From Letharia columbiana (Eukaryota > Ascomycota > Lecanoromycetes > Lecanorales > Parmeliaceae): a DNA stretch of 64,000 nucleotides. Below are positions 10,640 to 22,957 of this stretch, piece after piece (position 1 is the first letter of the stretch; every line of letters starts with the position of its first letter). Location: assembly GCF_014066305.1 (NCBI RefSeq), contig NW_023501150.1:41001-105000 (forward strand), written 5' to 3'. A program made the translations under genes and the position numbers. Under the pieces are notes generated by a model. That model had not been told where the DNA came from. It ran no database searches and saw only the letters and a list, made by a program, of their open reading frames with translations.

Positions 10640-13436
10640 ATGGCTGCCCTATCTTCACCTCGTCGCCCTTCCATCAGCACTCGGCACCCCACAGCGCCTT
10701 CCATCATGTCTGTTAATGGCCACTTTGCAAACATGGGCGAGAAGCCCACACAAGAGCAGTATGAGCGTGGAATACAGGTCATCAACGAGAACCAGGAATT
10801 CAAGTAGGCGCCCGCGTCCGTACGTGGGCTCAGGAAAGACTGACCAGACCTAGTCCTACCCTCCCGAATTACCTATCCTTCGAGAAAGTCTCGCCCGCTG
10901 GCTTCAATTATCATCTTATATCTGTCTTTGGATCGCAGTCAACCGGAAAATCTACGCTGCTAAACTACCTGTTTGGTACTGAGTTTGGGGTCATGGCCGA
11001 GGACGATAGGAGGCAGACTACAAAGGGAATATGGATGTCGAAGAATAAAAAGTCCCATGCAGTGACAGATTCAAAGACAATGGCGGACAATATCCTGGTC
11101 ATGGATGTCGAGGGCACAGACGGCAGGGAACGCGGCGAGGACCAAGACTTCGAACGCAAGAGTGCCTTGTTCGCGTTGGCCACGAGCGAAGTTCTCATAG
11201 TCAATATTTGGGAGCACCAAGTAGGACTGTATCAAGGTGCAAACATGGGGTTGCTGAAAGTGGTCTTCGAGGTCAATCTCGAACTGTTCCTAAAGGACAA
11301 AAAGTATACGCATCAGGCTCTGGGCTGTGAATACTGTGCTAAACGGAGACAGATCGAATCCACGGTCATTACTCTTCTTCGTCATCCGCGATCACCTAGG
11401 CACTACGCCACTCGCAAATCTTCGGAACACGCTCATACAAGATCTCACGCGCATATGGTCAGGTCTGAACAAACCGCCAGGCTTGGAAAAGTCAAAGATT
11501 GGGGATTACTTTGACTTTGCTTTCGCGGCGCTGCCACATAAGATACTCCAACCAGACCGGTTTGTCTCTGAGGTGGAGAAGTTGGGCTCAAGATTCAGAG
11601 AAGGCTTCCGAGATCCAAGACGGGATGCTTTCAAAAGTGATCAAGAGTCTGATGGGGTCTTCCTATCGGAGTACCACCGACGGATCCCTGCGGATGGATT
11701 CTCGATTTACGCACAGCAGGTTTGGGATCAGATTGTGAACAACAAGGACTTGGACTTGCCTACACAACAAGAGTTGATGGCACAATTCCGGTGTGACGAG
11801 ATATCGCGGGAGGTCCTTGAAGGATTCGATGAGACGATCATACCATTTGAGAATAAGCAGGCTGAGGGCACTCGATTGGGCCAACTGGAGGTCCTTGGAG
11901 GCTTAGGAGCTGCAATGCGAACAGCTAGGATGAAGACGGTCAAGGCATTTGAGACGGAGGCAAGCAGATACCATAAGGGTGTCTATGCACGGAAGAAGGG
12001 AGAGTTGGAGAGCAAGATCGACGGACGTCTCAAGGTACTGTTCCAAGGCCAGCTCTCGGCCGCACATAAGTCCGGAGTCAAAGATTTCAGTGATGCCGTG
12101 AGCGCCGCTGTGAAAGCTGGGCAGAAAAAGGGTGCAAGCTACGATTTCGCTGAAATCGTAGATCGGGAGAAGAAGAATGCTCTATCGAAGTATGACAAAG
12201 AAGCCAAGGGCGTTCTGGTCGAAGGGGCACCATGGAGCAGTTACAAGCAGGAGATGTCCCTCTACCAGAAGGACCTGAATGAGGTCAGCGGACGACTCAG
12301 ACGAGAGGAAATGCGCCGATTGGCGACGCGTGTTGAGCGCTGGGTACGATCACGGCTCGGCGAGTCAGTAGGCTTGGAGTTCAATGCGCTGGGGTCTGGA
12401 AGAGGGGGCTCAGGTGCGCCAGAGACAGGTGAAAGGGGCAGTGAAACAGAGATTTGGGACCGGATATGGAACGTCTTTATCAAGACTGTGCAAGAAGCCG
12501 AGCGAAGGTTCACAGATCGTGCGCAGAGCTTCGACGCAAGTTCTGGTGAGGTGGATGTGGGTTTATGGAGACTGAGACGAAAATCATGGGGGGTGCTGCG
12601 TGCGAAAATCGATGAGGAGATGATGGAAGGGAATTTGCTTTTGAAGCTTCGGGAGAACTTCGAGGACAAGTTCCGCTACGACGAAGCTGGTGTGCCAAGG
12701 ATATGGCGCCCTACGGATGATATCGAAGGCATCTACACCAAAGCACGAGAGTCGACACTCACATTGATACCCTTGCTGTCGCGATTCCAGTCCTCGCACA
12801 CATCGACACCACCACCATTGGATGACTGGATTGGCAATGCGCCGCCTGAAGCAACTCCAGCAGACGAAGAGGACCTCGCGCCAATCGGCGGTGTGGATGA
12901 GGAAGAAGGCAAAAGCTTGGAAGAAGAAATGTTGATATTGAGTGATGCCAAAAAACAGGATGTGACGACTCGGTTCAAGAAGACTGCTGATGGGGTTTAT
13001 GTTGAGGCGAAGAGAAGTGCTATCGGAGGCATGACTCAGGTGCCCTTGTATTTCTATGGGTTGCTTCTGGCGCTGGGATGGAATGAGATTGTTGCTGGTG
13101 AGATGAACATTTCCTGCTCCCTCTACTATCACAACGCCGTACAGTACTCATACACTCACAGTGCTTCGAAATCCTGTCTATTTCATCTTCCTGATCCTTT
13201 TTGGCGTCGGCGCCTATGTCACCTACACCCTTAATCTCTGGGGTCCAATGTACCAAATGGCCAATGCAGCTTCAGCCCAAGCATTGGAGGAGGGCAAGAA
13301 GCGCCTGCGAGAGTTCTTAGAGGAGAGTAATGCGGGAAGGCAGGCTATGGCTATGAGTGGCCAGGATGATGTACAGATGCGGAAACTCAACGGGCATGGA
13401 AAGGCGGTTGTAGAGGAGGAAGACGATGAAATATGA
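10640..13436 (+). CDS. sey1: ER-fusion GTPase Sey1 (atlastin/RHD3 family)
   Basis: Sey1 tethers and fuses ER tubules by GTP-driven dimerisation. Four exons join in phase: 10640-10803, 10854-11303, 11353-13097 and 13162-13436, giving 877 residues. Introns are 50, 49 and 64 nt. The GB1/RHD3-type GTPase domain has the P-loop GSQSTGKST (residues 81-89), the switch [13 protein letters not shown] and the RD-type base motif FFVIRDHLG just after intron 2. A long helical bundle follows. The C-terminus carries a membrane hairpin: [14 protein letters not shown], then, across intron 3, [19 protein letters not shown]. It ends in an amphipathic and acidic cytosolic tail (VVEEEDDEI). The length equals that usual for fungal Sey1. 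A second methionine (MSVNGHF) is also possible as the start. Confidence 0.96.
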
Positions 13437-13803
13437 AATTACAGGCCTGAGGCCTTGTATATTTGGTTACCAGAAGACATCTACATCATTTAATTAGTTT
13501 TACACTTAGAAAAATGATATACGACCGTGCGGCGAAGCCTCAAAAGGGGCAGCAGCATGCCATGTCTTGGCGCCAAGCATTTATATGCCGAGGTAAATAT
13601 CGTGTCAATCGGAGCAAGCCTTCCGTCTCCTGTCTCCTAATAACGGCGTCTATGTGCAGGCAGGGAGAGGCTTAAGTACAGCCTCTTCGCCCTTGGGCCA
13701 TGTCTAAATCCCTTTGCCTTTGTTTTCCTCAAATTTAATCTGTGGCTCTCACCACTGTCCTTACCGCGTCCGAGCAAGTTACCAAATCTTCCCAGTTCAA
13801 GCA

Positions 13804-14951
13804 ATGGCGCCAACATTGTCCACTCTGCGCAGCAAGCTCGGCTTCGCTGGCAAGGCTGGCGTCTGGAAGTTTCTCGCTCTCATCTTCGCCCTTCTGAATC
13901 TCAAGAGCTTACCCTTTGTCTGGCACGTAAGACCTCCCGGTTCCCTTCTCCTCTTATCGCATACACCGAGCCTTCCAATCCTAGCTCTCCAGACTGACAT
14001 CCTGCTCCCCAGATCCGGCTCCTAAAAGGCCTCTTCGCCCAGCGCCGCACATCCCGCCTCCGCCTGACCACCACTCCCGGCCCCTCTACGCTCTTCCAAC
14101 CCCTCATAACCTCCTCCCGCTCCGGGTTCCTCGAATGCGACTACAACCTGCATAAATCCAACTCGACCTACTTCTCCGACTTTGACGTCGGGCGACTCGA
14201 GCTCTTAGTATCCCTCTGCTCACATGGTTTAGACAAGACGAGGAAGGAGCTTGCACTGGAAGAGAAAGAGGGAAGAGGTGATGGAGCAATGGGAAAGGGG
14301 AGATTTGACATCAGATTAGGTGGTGTGAGCTGTCAATTTAGAAAGGAGATCAAGCCGTATGAGAAGTTCGAGGTGTGGACTCGGGTGCTTTGTTGGGATC
14401 GAAAGTGGTTTTATGTAATCTCGCATTTCGTTAAGCCCGGGGTTTTCAGGCCGAAGAGTTATATGCTGCAGCCTTGGCGGGACGGAAGACGGCAGAAAGA
14501 TCACGACGCAGAAAGTGATGGAGTTGTTGCCAATGGAAACACAACACCGTCACCACATCCCGCCATCTTCGCCACCGGCATCGCCAAATACGTCCTAAAA
14601 AAAGGCCGCCTGACCATCCCCCCCGAACGCGTATTCAGAGCCTCCGAGCTCCTGCCTCCAAAACCCGCAGACTACGAAATTCTTCCAGCCACTTCAACGC
14701 CGACTCCAGAGTCGACGTCGAACACTGCTGCGGCTGTATCGATTGTCGATCACATAACGCCTGGAAACGCGGAGGATGTGGTAGTTGCGAGCTTGAAGGC
14801 TGGTGTTGGAAATGAGGATGGGGAGTGGACGTGGGAGAAGGTGGAAGAGGAGAGGAAGAGGGGGATGAAGATCGCGGAGATGTGGGGGGCGTTGGATGGG
14901 TTGAATGAGGAGTTTGCGGGTGACGGAGGGGTGGTTCTGGGACGGTATTGA
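13804..14951 (+). CDS. THEM6-like hotdog-fold (thioesterase-like) protein
   Basis: This is a member of the 4HBT-type/THEM6 family, whose biochemical substrate in fungi is not established. Two exons (13804-13926, 14013-14951) are joined at a phase-0 GT-AG intron and give 353 residues. An N-terminal hydrophobic segment (residues about 19-41, KAGVWKFLALIFALLNLKSL) would anchor it in a membrane. The hotdog core has the characteristic ECDYNLHKSNSTYFSDFD (residues 82-99), where Asp/Asn-His act in related enzymes. A second strand region follows (KPYEKFEVWTRVLCWDRKWFY). Ser/Thr-rich linkers and a helical C-terminus (KIAEMWGALDGLNEEF) complete it. Exon 1 supplies only the anchor. The downstream in-frame ATG at 14289 would cut off the motif and is rejected. 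Confidence 0.88.
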
Positions 14952-17250
14952 TTGCATAGATTTAGATCCGACATCATGGTAACTGTATCATCTCCGGATC
15001 TTCTGCTTTTAAACGTTGACATAAACTGAGGTGCACGACTATGTATATATATATATTGGATTCCCTACAACCGCCATTCATCTTGCATTCACGTTTCCTC
15101 AATGTCTTCCGAGCTCCGTCACCACCGACGAAATGTTTTAGGCGCTGCCGAATAGGATTCCGCATTAAACCTCCCAGAGACTCGAGAGATCGACCCGACG
15201 ATGCATATGAGAAAAGATTGGCTTGCAAGATCACACTTTGCCTCCTTCCCTTTTTCCGCTCCCGCAACAGATCCTGTCCACTCGCAGAGGCCATCCTCCC
15301 CTGAGCATAGTCGTGTACGCCTTTGCCGTCAAGAACTGCGGCGCGAAAAACACCCATCGTCTCTTCACGTACCTATCAACTCGGGCTCGGACCCCGCTAC
15401 CGGAGACCTTCCCGGTCGAGCGTTTTTGCGCCAACGACCGTTCGTTGGGATTTCGGCCATGACATTGTCTCTTGCATCGCTCTTTCTCTTTTCTTGTTTG
15501 AATCAGATTCCGATGGTAGAGCGCATCGCTGGCCGGCGGATGTAGGACCTAGGCTGCGGATCACCACGCGCATTTTGCTGCTTCGGTCAAATCTCCAGAC
15601 TCCCCCATTGACTACGGTCGATGGGTCATCAAAGGCAGTGAAGCCTGGCATGGCGTGCATCACGCAGGGAATGTTGGGGAGATCGAGCATGCGTTTGCAT
15701 CCAGTTGGGGCAAAAAACCGACCCGCCGGATTTGATATTGACTTTCCTTCCCTCGCTTCGCATATCTCGTTCGCGTCTGCGTACTAAAACTTGTGTGTGC
15801 AGGGTCCGTTGAGCATCACCGCACGTGATAGATCGAGACTCGGAATGGGGATGTGAAGGGGTCGTGTGGCACGACAACAATGATATGGATGTATAATCAT
15901 TCGTCGACTCGACGCTCGCGATACCCCGGACGCCTTCACCTGAGTACTGACGATGAACTCTCGCCAGTCGCTAGCTCTAGACTCCGCGTACCCCGGGGTC
16001 GTCGCCGTTCCCTAGCTCCGTACTGGGTTTCTTGGCTGATTGCATCGGATTGGATGTTGAGGTTGTGGCTATCGGTGGATGGAAGGACTGAGCATCATTT
16101 CCACTAGTCTCCTTCGTGAGCTTGAAAGCATCGACCAGCATTCGATGTATGGTTCGCTTGGTCTATGGGGAAGAGTACAGAGTTGCTGGATTGCTTTGTA
16201 ATCGCCTTGCCGTCCTACAATTCCCGGCGCCCATGAGGTAGCATTATGATCTAGGCGAGGTGGATGTGATGCTACTTTCCAAGAATGCTTTGAGTGATAA
16301 TATTTGACGCTATGTGTTCATTGGAGAAGGCTCGTCAACTAGGGTAGGAGACGACGAAGTAAGAGGTGCTACGACAAAGCGAGGATCGGGATAGATTGAA
16401 GTATGTCTATCTCGTCGATTTGAACCTCGAGCTGTTCGCTATCAGTAGCGCGGGAGAGTCAACGACTGCTTGTCTTCAGATTCGAAGCGACAGGCCTGGA
16501 CGGCGTGTCCTCCTAGACACTTAGGACTGAAAGATACCGCAAGACAGACAAGAAACCTTTCATGCCCAGGAGAGATGGCAGCGCCGCCGACAGCCACATG
16601 TTCGACATTAGAGTCAGACTTGCAGATGCGGATATGCCTTTGAGGTCTTTGAACTTGTCAGCATGTCGGAGTTTTGACAGGCATGACCATTGTCATCATA
16701 CTAGGCTAGAATTTTTCGCTGGTGGCCTCTTTTGGTAGAAGTTGCGATGCTTCAGATTTTCGAGCGCCGTGCGAGATCCGTGCCCTTCGGAGTTCATGAT
16801 CTCGGGTGCGGAACAGGGGGAAATTCTAGGAGCCGGGAAAACAACGCGTATGCCTGTTGTTGAAAGAGTACTAAAACGGTATGCTTTTGTCATCGTCCAA
16901 TATGTTCGTGTTCAAATACGATATGAGGGCTGTGTGTTTCTCAACGGGAGCAATTGGAGGTATGGAGTTTACAGTAATCTTTCGGGTTGGTCCGATCCGA
17001 TGCATTTAGACGATAGTGGCGACTATCAGGACTAGATGTGGAAAGATACAACTTGGCACGTTCATCGCTACTGTCTCCCCTCTGCGGTGCTCTCGTTCTT
17101 GGTTTACTGATGGATCATCATTCATGAATCTACGTTCCTCGTTAAAGGATTTCCTCGAATGTCAAAGATCTATATTGTTACGAGCTTCTCTTTCCATGAC
17201 CGATCCTCACTCAAGCTGATACTTCGATTAGCCGTTTCAGAACACAGGAT
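14952..17250. other. 2.3-kb stretch without a recognisable gene
   Basis: Several frames of 60-154 codons occur on both strands (for example 15323-15787 plus and 15397-15690 minus). They overlap each other, have no motif, and could not be extended by splicing. Codon choice does not clearly favour one. Confidence 0.4.
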
Positions 17251-17259
17251 GACGTCCCA

Positions 17260-18378
17260 TGGCGGCGCAGCGGGAACATCTCGCAGCCTCACAGCCCCTA
17301 AATGGAATCGCAATACTCAACAAAGGATGCCGCACTGTATCCAGCTGCGGATCCTGCAAATCCCAATGCGCTGCGTACCCTCCCCCAAAAGCAGGGCACT
17401 CCCCATCATTTTCTACAGATCATCATATCAGCGGTCGAAAGCTCATGATGACTTCACAAGCAACGTGCTATTACCCCCACAAGAGCATAGCAACCGGCTT
17501 CGAGCTCTGCAACTCCACCCTTGCGGGCCCCAATAGCGCGGGCAGCGTTTGCTGCACTGCTGGTGACATTTGCACCACCGGCGGTTACTGCTTGAACAAT
17601 CAGTACTATCCGTATCGAGGCGCTTGTACAGACAAGTCGTGGAATTCGGGTAATTGTGCCAGTGCATCATGCGCCTGGATGGTGAGTCACTTTCATCCGT
17701 TCTGTAAATCTCGGGCGGCATCGAACAGGAACTGGTGATGGCATGGCAATAATGTTCGGTCAAGCTGATCGCTGTTTCCCTTATCCTAGCGGTCCCCTTC
17801 AGATCGGTCGCGGCAGTCCCCTGTGGCGATTCTGGTAATTACAACGGCGAGTTCTGCTGCTCGCTGGAGCAGACCACCAGCTGCTGCAACGCGACCTTCG
17901 GCAACGTTTTCGGAAGGCCGTATGCGCCCGTCACCTTGGCGGCGTCGTAACGGTCAACGGCACCAACAGCACGAGTACCACTGCAGTCACCACGGTGACT
18001 GCGAAACCCGCCGGACATTCGAACTCTGACGCGACCAAGGTTGGGGTGGGAGTTGGGGTTCCGCTGGGTCTGTTGCTCCTGCTGAATCTGGTTTTTGTGG
18101 CGTGGACTGAGCGGAGGCGGAGGAGAGATCTGGAGAGAGTGACAAGGGAGACGGGTTGGTCTGGTGAGCAGTGGGGTCATGAGAAATCGCACGTGGGCTC
18201 GCAGGCATATGGTAGGAAAGGTTTACGGCATGAGGCTGGAGCGGGAAAGGAACGATGGTGGAGCTGGGCGATGGTGAAGTCTATGAGGCGGGAGGAATGT
18301 TCTGATGAGACCGACCGATGGTCTGTATATAGTCGGCCGTGTGGGAATGGCTTGGCGTTATGCAATCTCTTCATGTGA
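17260..18378 (+). pseudogene. Cysteine-rich secreted/membrane protein, reading frame broken
   Basis: The pieces resemble a common fungal architecture of unknown function: a Cys-rich ectodomain, a Thr-rich stalk, one transmembrane helix and a basic tail. Part 1 (about 17449-17680) reads ATCYYPHKSIATGFELC, VCCTAGDICTTGGYC and further cysteines. Part 2 (about 17815-17950) reads CGDSGNYNGEFCCSLEQ and SCCNATFG, then hits TAA. Part 3 (about 17950-18378) begins VVTVNGTNSTSTTAVTTVT, followed by GVPLGLLLLLNLVFVAW and an Arg-rich stop-transfer. Parts 1 and 2 should be linked by an intron (donor GTGAGT near 17681), but no acceptor gives the right phase. Parts 2 and 3 need a frame change with no intron signal. 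No signal peptide could be attached upstream. I read this as a damaged gene; a sequencing indel is the alternative. Confidence 0.5.
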
Positions 18379-19122
18379 TTCTTTTTCCATAGCATCGCAC
18401 TTCTGACAATCGGACGTAAGTACAACCGCAATATGTGAAAAACTCGCAAGAACGGGTTCACTGGCTCTTTTGTGTTCGCAGAACCGCAGCTGGTCATACA
18501 ATACCATCTCGTTCTTCTGTCAACAGCCATCTGTTCCTCCAAGTCTCACCTCACCTTGGCTCAAGTGAGAACATGAGACACCGTATGGTACAGGACTGTC
18601 AGAACCCGAATAAAAAACATCTTCCAAGGAGGCTGACATGTCAAGGGTTAAGAGAAGGAGGCAGTTCCATTTTCGAATGTCGCATATATCCCAAAGGTCG
18701 AGCTGCACAGAGCATAGGCTACCACGACATCATGCGCGCCTTTGCCTAAGAATGCCTTGTGTCATGCCAAAGGAAATTGCTAGCGCAAGGCTGTGGTAAA
18801 AGGCTGTCCGCTTAGCCAGTAGGATTGCAGCGCGCGATGGCGCATAGAGTATACGCTCGAGCCATCAATTCGTCGATTGGGGAGACTAAAGCGATTCGTG
18901 AAGAGTGGCTGATGCTTCGGGTACGTCATGTCTTAGTGTATGGACATGGCTCTGAGTATTTGTCTCTGTCCTCCGTCGCGAGATGAATCCTACGGCAGCA
19001 TGAAACCGCCTCGGCAAAAGAAGTCCCCTTTCATGCCCTTACTCTTCTGTTTGATCAAGGCACGCACGGGTAGTCGTTGACTCGTGTTGTCTTTTTCCAA
19101 GTCCTGGGATTCGACGTTCATC
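18379..19122. other. Intergenic, no gene recognised
   Basis: Only short frames without features lie between the damaged Cys-rich gene and the next plus-strand gene. Confidence 0.4.
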
Positions 19123-19881
19123 ATGTGCTTTTACGATCAGTACCAGTTCGAGTGCGGAGATTTCAAGTTCGGCCATTTCAGACGTCGTTGCAGTCGCGTT
19201 TGTCCGCGTGGAAGATCTTGCGGCTTGAAAACAGCCTACGAGGTCTTTCAACTGCAGAAGAAGTGTAGTCTCTGCGACAAGATAACGACAAATCGCCACG
19301 GGCAACAGCAGGAATGGGATCGCATAGAATGTTTAGAAAGCAAGGAGCAGGCTGATAACAAAGGGGTACAACGATCGATCGACATCATCAATCAGCTGCA
19401 GCAAGAAATCCTTAAACTTGAAATGGAGAGGCGTGGATGGCAGATCACGACACCTGACGATGATTTTGGTAATACTGGAAGTGCCAGTCTTGGGCCCACA
19501 GCTGAGAGCGCGGACCTGGTCGCCACCAGTACCGCAAGCATCGTCACCAAATCCAGTCCTTCGCCGCCATCGGACAAGCCAGAAGACAAAATTGAAGGGG
19601 ACCCTTCTCTGCCGAGAGCGTCGCCGTCTGCGACAAGAGCGAGTGATGCCTTACAGCTCGCAGAATGGAAATCCTGCCCACTCAGTCTCCTTCGGGAAAG
19701 CAACTCGAAAGAGAATTGTACACGAAGAAGTACCCTGGCGAGATCGCACAGCAGCTCCGCAATCGACTCATGGATGAGCGTGGGGCCTCCCAAAATGCAG
19801 CTTTCATCAAATACAACTGCAACCACACAGGCGTCGAGAAGCTTCCCGCGGTTTCAGCTTCAAGTTTTGATTATGAGATAG
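19123..19881 (+). CDS. Hypothetical fungal Cys-rich/coiled-coil protein (MCFYDQY type)
   Basis: I know this pattern from fungal hypothetical proteins but not its function. The start ATG at 19123 gives MCFYDQYQFECGDFKFGHF, then cysteines spaced as CSRVCPRGRSCGLK and CSLCDK. The repeated CxxC pairs could bind zinc. A glutamine/glutamate-rich helical stretch follows (INQLQQEILKLEMERR). The frame then passes into a Ser/Pro-rich low-complexity region. The last 60-70 codons overlap another frame that looks more protein-like from 19665, so the true 3' end may be earlier or an intron may lie between about 19460 and 19660. A longer in-frame start at 19084 exists but adds no conserved residues. Confidence 0.5.
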   Translation: MCFYDQYQFECGDFKFGHFRRRCSRVCPRGRSCGLKTAYEVFQLQKKCSLCDKITTNRHGQQQEWDRIECLESKEQADNKGVQRSIDIINQLQQEILKLEMERRGWQITTPDDDFGNTGSASLGPTAESADLVATSTASIVTKSSPSPPSDKPEDKIEGDPSLPRASPSATRASDALQLAEWKSCPLSLLRESNSKENCTRRSTLARSHSSSAIDSWMSVGPPKMQLSSNTTATTQASRSFPRFQLQVLIMR

Positions 19882-20469
19882 CATTTCCTCGACACAATTT
19901 CCCTCATGAAGCTAGACGTGATCAAGAGCCGTATGGACAGCATTTGCGCTGAAGCGCCAACTGGATCAATAATGGATGATTTGGCGTCCGTTCATACAAG
20001 GACCCCCAGACCATGGTTGGCAATACGCCGAATGTCGCAAGATCTCGGTACCAGCGTACTGCACACCATACTGAGCATGCTGTCGGATGCCCTGATGTGC
20101 ACGAGCAACATCTCACACGCTAAACCAAGCGAATTTGCACTGACCGCCGGCGAACGGAAGCTTCTAGAGGGACCATTCTATGACTGCATCTATGCGAGAA
20201 AGCTCGTCATGGTCTTCCTCCGAGATAATGTCCGAGCCTTTATTGATGGATCCAGATTTCGGGACGCTCAAGCTGCGCTCATAAACAAGCCTCAGGAATT
20301 GACTTTACTTACCGGCAAGGGTGTCGATTGTATCGAAAGAAAGGCAATATCGGCAGAGGAAAGAAGCTCAACAGGTCCTTTGGCCGCTCGCTTAGTCGGG
20401 GCATTTACTTTTTTCTCGCTTGATACTTTCGGTGAGCTTGTGAGGATGATAGCTTACAGAACCCGCTAA
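19665..20469 (+). CDS. Hypothetical fungal protein, exon structure uncertain
   Basis: Two frames follow each other. The first, 19665-19952, begins MEILPTQSPSGKQLEREL and contains IAQQLRNRLMDERGAS. The second, 19906-20469, begins MKLDVIKSRMDSICAEAP, contains LHTILSMLSDALMC and FYDCIYARKLVMVFLRD, and ends MIAYRTR. They could be one gene linked by an intron ending at the AG near 19881 (GAGATAG), or two genes. Composition is amphipathic and helical. I know no family for it, and no transmembrane helix, signal peptide or catalytic motif is visible. Confidence 0.4.
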
Positions 20470-20499
20470 TATTGGGCAAGAGAGTTTGTCAACGATCAC

Positions 20500-22360
20500 C
20501 CTGTGCCATCTGTATAGAATACTACAGTGGGTTCTTCGCCAGAGTCGATGGCAGTCAATTTCAGCAGCTGTTCCTTCTTTGAGAGAGTGCCAAGGCTCGA
20601 AAGACCAATCTAGCATCGATGAATGGATTTCAAGACCCTTCCCCGGGTTCTGGACTTGCAAAAGCGGCTTCCTTCTTTGGCGATCTCCATGTTATGGTAC
20701 CAAAGCTCAGACCGATGTCAGGGCTTTCTGCCTGTCGTCTATCGATGACACTGTTCTCGGCAATCTCACCAGAGTCTATTGGCATGCCCTCTGCAGACCA
20801 TCTCTCCTGCCTCGACAGTGCCAAGCGAGAATTCTGCCCAAAATCCGTCTAGGTCGTACTGAATGCCGGAAATGCCACGATGCCACTCTGAGAGTGTCCA
20901 ACCTGAAAGGCAATCATAAAAGGCTGCTGAGGCTTCTGATTGACCAATCATACGTAACAGGAAGCTCGAATCGAAATCTGGTCTTACGGAATCTTGAGAC
21001 TCTCAAATCAACAAAAGTACAATGTTGGAACTCGAGAGCTGAAAGATTTACCAGCCTTGACGAGCCCCACGACGAAAACCGGACTAGGCATCATGACTCC
21101 AACGATATTGTGGGAGACAAGCCACACAAACTGAACCAAGGATGCACGAGAGCTTTGGATAGCGCCAATCAAATTCAGCCCAGCATCACTTCCGGCGTCA
21201 ACAGTGATACGCCTAACCTTTTATTCCCTCCGGTGACGGTGTTCAGCACGATGAAGGCCACGCTCCTGAAAAGCCTCCGAGTTGTGGGTCTGAGTGAGCC
21301 ATTACTAGAGAGAGGCAAATGTCGCGTGCGATGCAAATGCGTAAGCAATCCTTGGTAGTCCAAACTGAATAATTTTTGTACTGATCAAGTCCAACAGCGT
21401 TGCGGCCGTCGCATGTTTGACGACTTTATTGAGCGACAGCCTGGCGCTGCTAGAGACCTTGAGAAGCGGTTAAATAAGAGCGCTGCAACCGGCTCTGGAC
21501 CTAGCCAAGATCAAAGATCGGCCACAAACTCCCGAGCAAAAAGTCCACCAACCACTGTCAGTGCCCAAAGCCCGCGTTCGTGTGATAACGATATATCATT
21601 GGAGACTCCATCTCGATCCTATGAGCCATGTTTACGGGGCAGAGCCGACGATTCAATATCCATAGATTGCGATCCGGAACGCCACTGGCTGCTAGTCTGT
21701 GCGAGATCAAAGGAGCGGCCCACGAGTCTTACGCAACTAGACCTCTGTTGCACCTCATCTGACAAGGAGCTCTTCCAGGATCTCAAGCAGACTTATGTGA
21801 GACTGAAAAGCAAATGGGCCCGGGTATTCTCATTCAAAAAGGTCCAGAGTATCCGTTTCGTTCAGGTAAGCCAATAAAAACACGCCTACAGAGGTCTCGC
21901 TTATGTAAAGGGTCAGTTTGAACTGCACATCAAAGATCTCGTAGACATCCGTAAGGTACCCGATATGCCCCCGGAAACGAGAAAACATGAATACCTCTAC
22001 CAACCTTGCGACCTGGTCCCTCCCGTAGGCGAAAAGCTGATGGCGCATCTCTTCCACCACCCCGAGGATGCGAATGAGAGGTCGATAACATGTCTCCGAG
22101 CGCCGAAAAAGCGCAAAGCCAAGCTCTCAGTTTGTCCACAGCAAGGCACCAGCGTGGGATGGGGAATCCATCTCGTCGAAGGCTGGGTCGTCGCAAGAGT
22201 CTGGCTTCTCATCCTCATCTTGTTCATCTTCGGGAGCCTTGCTTTTGGCATATGCTGGGCTGCACTGCAACACGATGTTCAAACAGCTTTTGCCGTCTCG
22301 GCGTATATTGTGTCTCTCGGTGGCCTTGTCGCTGGGACTATGCAGGCTTTTATGGCATGA
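20500..22360 (+). CDS. Conserved fungal membrane protein of unknown function (RCGRRMFDDF family)
   Basis: From recollection this is a widespread Pezizomycotina family without a known function. The well-supported part consists of three exons. The first is an exon ending CRVRCKC (to about 21349). Then comes 21399-21866 (RCGRRMFDDFIERQPGAAR, RHWLLVCAR, LTQLDLCCTSSDKELFQDL, VQSIRFVQ). The last starts near 21917 (FELHIKDLVDIRKVPDMPPE, YLYQPCDLVPPVGEKLMAHL) and ends at 22360. The C-terminus has two hydrophobic helices (VWLLILILFIFGSLAFGICW and AFAVSAYIVSLGGLVAG). Upstream, conserved-looking segments (ARVDGSQFQQLFLL, FFGDLHVMVPKL, LLRLLIDQSYVTGSSNRNL) lie in two different frames, with an in-frame TGA near 20579-20581. 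The N-terminal half is therefore either spliced in a way I cannot resolve, or damaged. Confidence 0.6.
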
Positions 22361-22957
22361 GGCTAGCGACGGTGTACTGGTGCAATAGCGCAGTCAGGCC
22401 GTGGGGATATGCCAGGACATACAGCTCTTCAAATTCGACCGAGATGTTGATGTCTTCGTCATCGATCGGGATTCATAATATTGTAGTGGATTCACGCCTG
22501 CGGATGCTAGGTAGTTCCGAAAGCGTAAAATTTGAGTTGAGTGTCCAAGGAAAAGGAAGGGTATTTCGCTAAGCGATGTAAGATGGGAGAACTTTAGAAA
22601 ATCATTTGGCCAATCAGCTGTCTGTTTGCCTTAAAACATGCTGTTTCATCTTAGGCTGTTAAGAACACCGGCATCGCTGACTTGGGCTATGGAAGTTTTA
22701 GAGTGTCTAAGTACACGTGTCTGATGTTAGTCATGGTGTGGTGTTTTCAGAAAGGTACGGCTGTGTAGCCCTTGCGGACGATGACACAAACACGACTCAG
22801 AATTAAACAAGTCACATCATGTTGGCAACTTTGATGGAGTACGCCATTGTCTGTTGCATTAAGAGGTGTACGTGAGCTGCAGGTATGGAACAACAGATGT
22901 TGGAAAAGGCGGTTGGCGTGGGAACCTGGAGGACGGGCGGTGTGGATATAATTGGTG
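22361..22957. other. Intergenic, convergent 3' flanks
   Basis: This lies between the plus-strand membrane protein and the minus-strand F-box gene. No gene is recognised. Confidence 0.4.

Noticed and set aside
12584..13132. Minus-strand frame of 182 codons inside Sey1
   Set aside because: Fully antisense to a well-supported conserved gene and without motifs of its own.
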